Below are positions 20,032 to 20,070 of a DNA stretch of 20,070 nucleotides, in pieces. The stretch's first letter is position 1. Each line of letters begins with the position of its first letter. The stretch comes from Conidiobolus incongruus B7586. Lineage: Eukaryota; Entomophthoromycota; Entomophthoromycetes; Entomophthorales; Conidiobolaceae. The notes beneath the pieces are model-generated. The model saw only the letters and a program-made list of their open reading frames with translations, was not told where the DNA came from and ran no database searches. Location: positions 1-20,070 of the forward strand of contig JNEM01010166.1 of assembly GCA_000697335.1 (NCBI GenBank), given 5' to 3'. The position numbers and the translations under genes are program-made.

Positions 20032-20070
20032 TATTGAGAATCTGATTCAATATACTGAGATTCATAATAA
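19663..20070 (-). repeat. Cassette copy D, cut by window end
   Basis: The ORF and the first 39 bases of leader match copies A and B almost exactly. If the pattern holds, a TATA box about 10 bases and a tRNA-Lys about 265 bases beyond the window end would complete the unit. Confidence 0.8.

Noticed and set aside
1-20070. CRISPR array, bacterial operon signals or phage-like genes
   Set aside because: No spaced direct repeats, ribosome-binding sites or phage motifs; introns and eukaryotic families show a nuclear genome.
1-20070. Transposase, reverse transcriptase or LTR ends that could have moved the cassettes
   Set aside because: No such coding motif or terminal repeats seen in any frame; the inverted A/B pair encloses ordinary host genes and is too far apart to be taken as one element.

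Overview
The window is extremely AT-rich nuclear DNA from an intron-bearing eukaryote. The genes have several short introns (46-69 bases, GT...AG), use the standard genetic code, and have TATA(A)ATA-type core promoters; the tRNA gene ends in a Pol III T-run. The overall look (very low GC, ~50-base introns, small secreted proteins with a dibasic processing site) fits an early-diverging fungus or a fungus-like or protist genome. The lineage cannot be fixed from sequence reading alone.

Layout. Bases 1-704 hold the 3' part of a tRNA-Lys(UUU) and, 265 bases on, a small secreted Cys/Gly/Trp-rich protein gene (copy A, + strand). Bases 1736-2796 hold a six-exon uridine-kinase family gene (+). It converges on an eight-exon VPS60/CHMP5 (ESCRT-III) gene on the - strand (4275-3217). 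Behind that, also on the - strand, lies a decayed MATE-family transporter gene (5929-4465). Bases 5930-9798 are AT-rich and nearly gene-free, with one short coding-like relic at 7482-7701. A single-exon basic, His/Arg/Lys-rich protein of unknown function occupies 10239-9799 (-). The right half is again AT-rich and is dominated by further copies of the secreted-protein cassette, all on the - strand: B (13301-12933, behind an intact tRNA-Lys), E (15059-14779, old and broken), C (17466-17098, behind a decayed tRNA-Lys) and D (20031-19663, running into the window end).

The unusual content is this gene family. A unit of about 700 bases, [tRNA-Lys(UUU) + about 265-base promoter region + secreted-protein ORF], is repeated at least three times. 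Its outer edge coincides with the 5' end of the tRNA where both sides are visible. Copies A and B are inverted relative to each other, more than 12 kb apart, and identical by eye over the tRNA, promoter and most of the ORF, which points to very recent duplication or ongoing gene conversion. The protein has a signal peptide, a Pro-rich pro-segment ending in a Lys-Arg site, a cysteine-punctuated GGWGGWGG tandem repeat that varies in copy number, and a Cys-rich C-terminal part. I do not recognise it as a named family. The three conserved genes (nucleotide salvage, endosomal sorting, transport) show no functional link to the cassette; they are ordinary neighbours.
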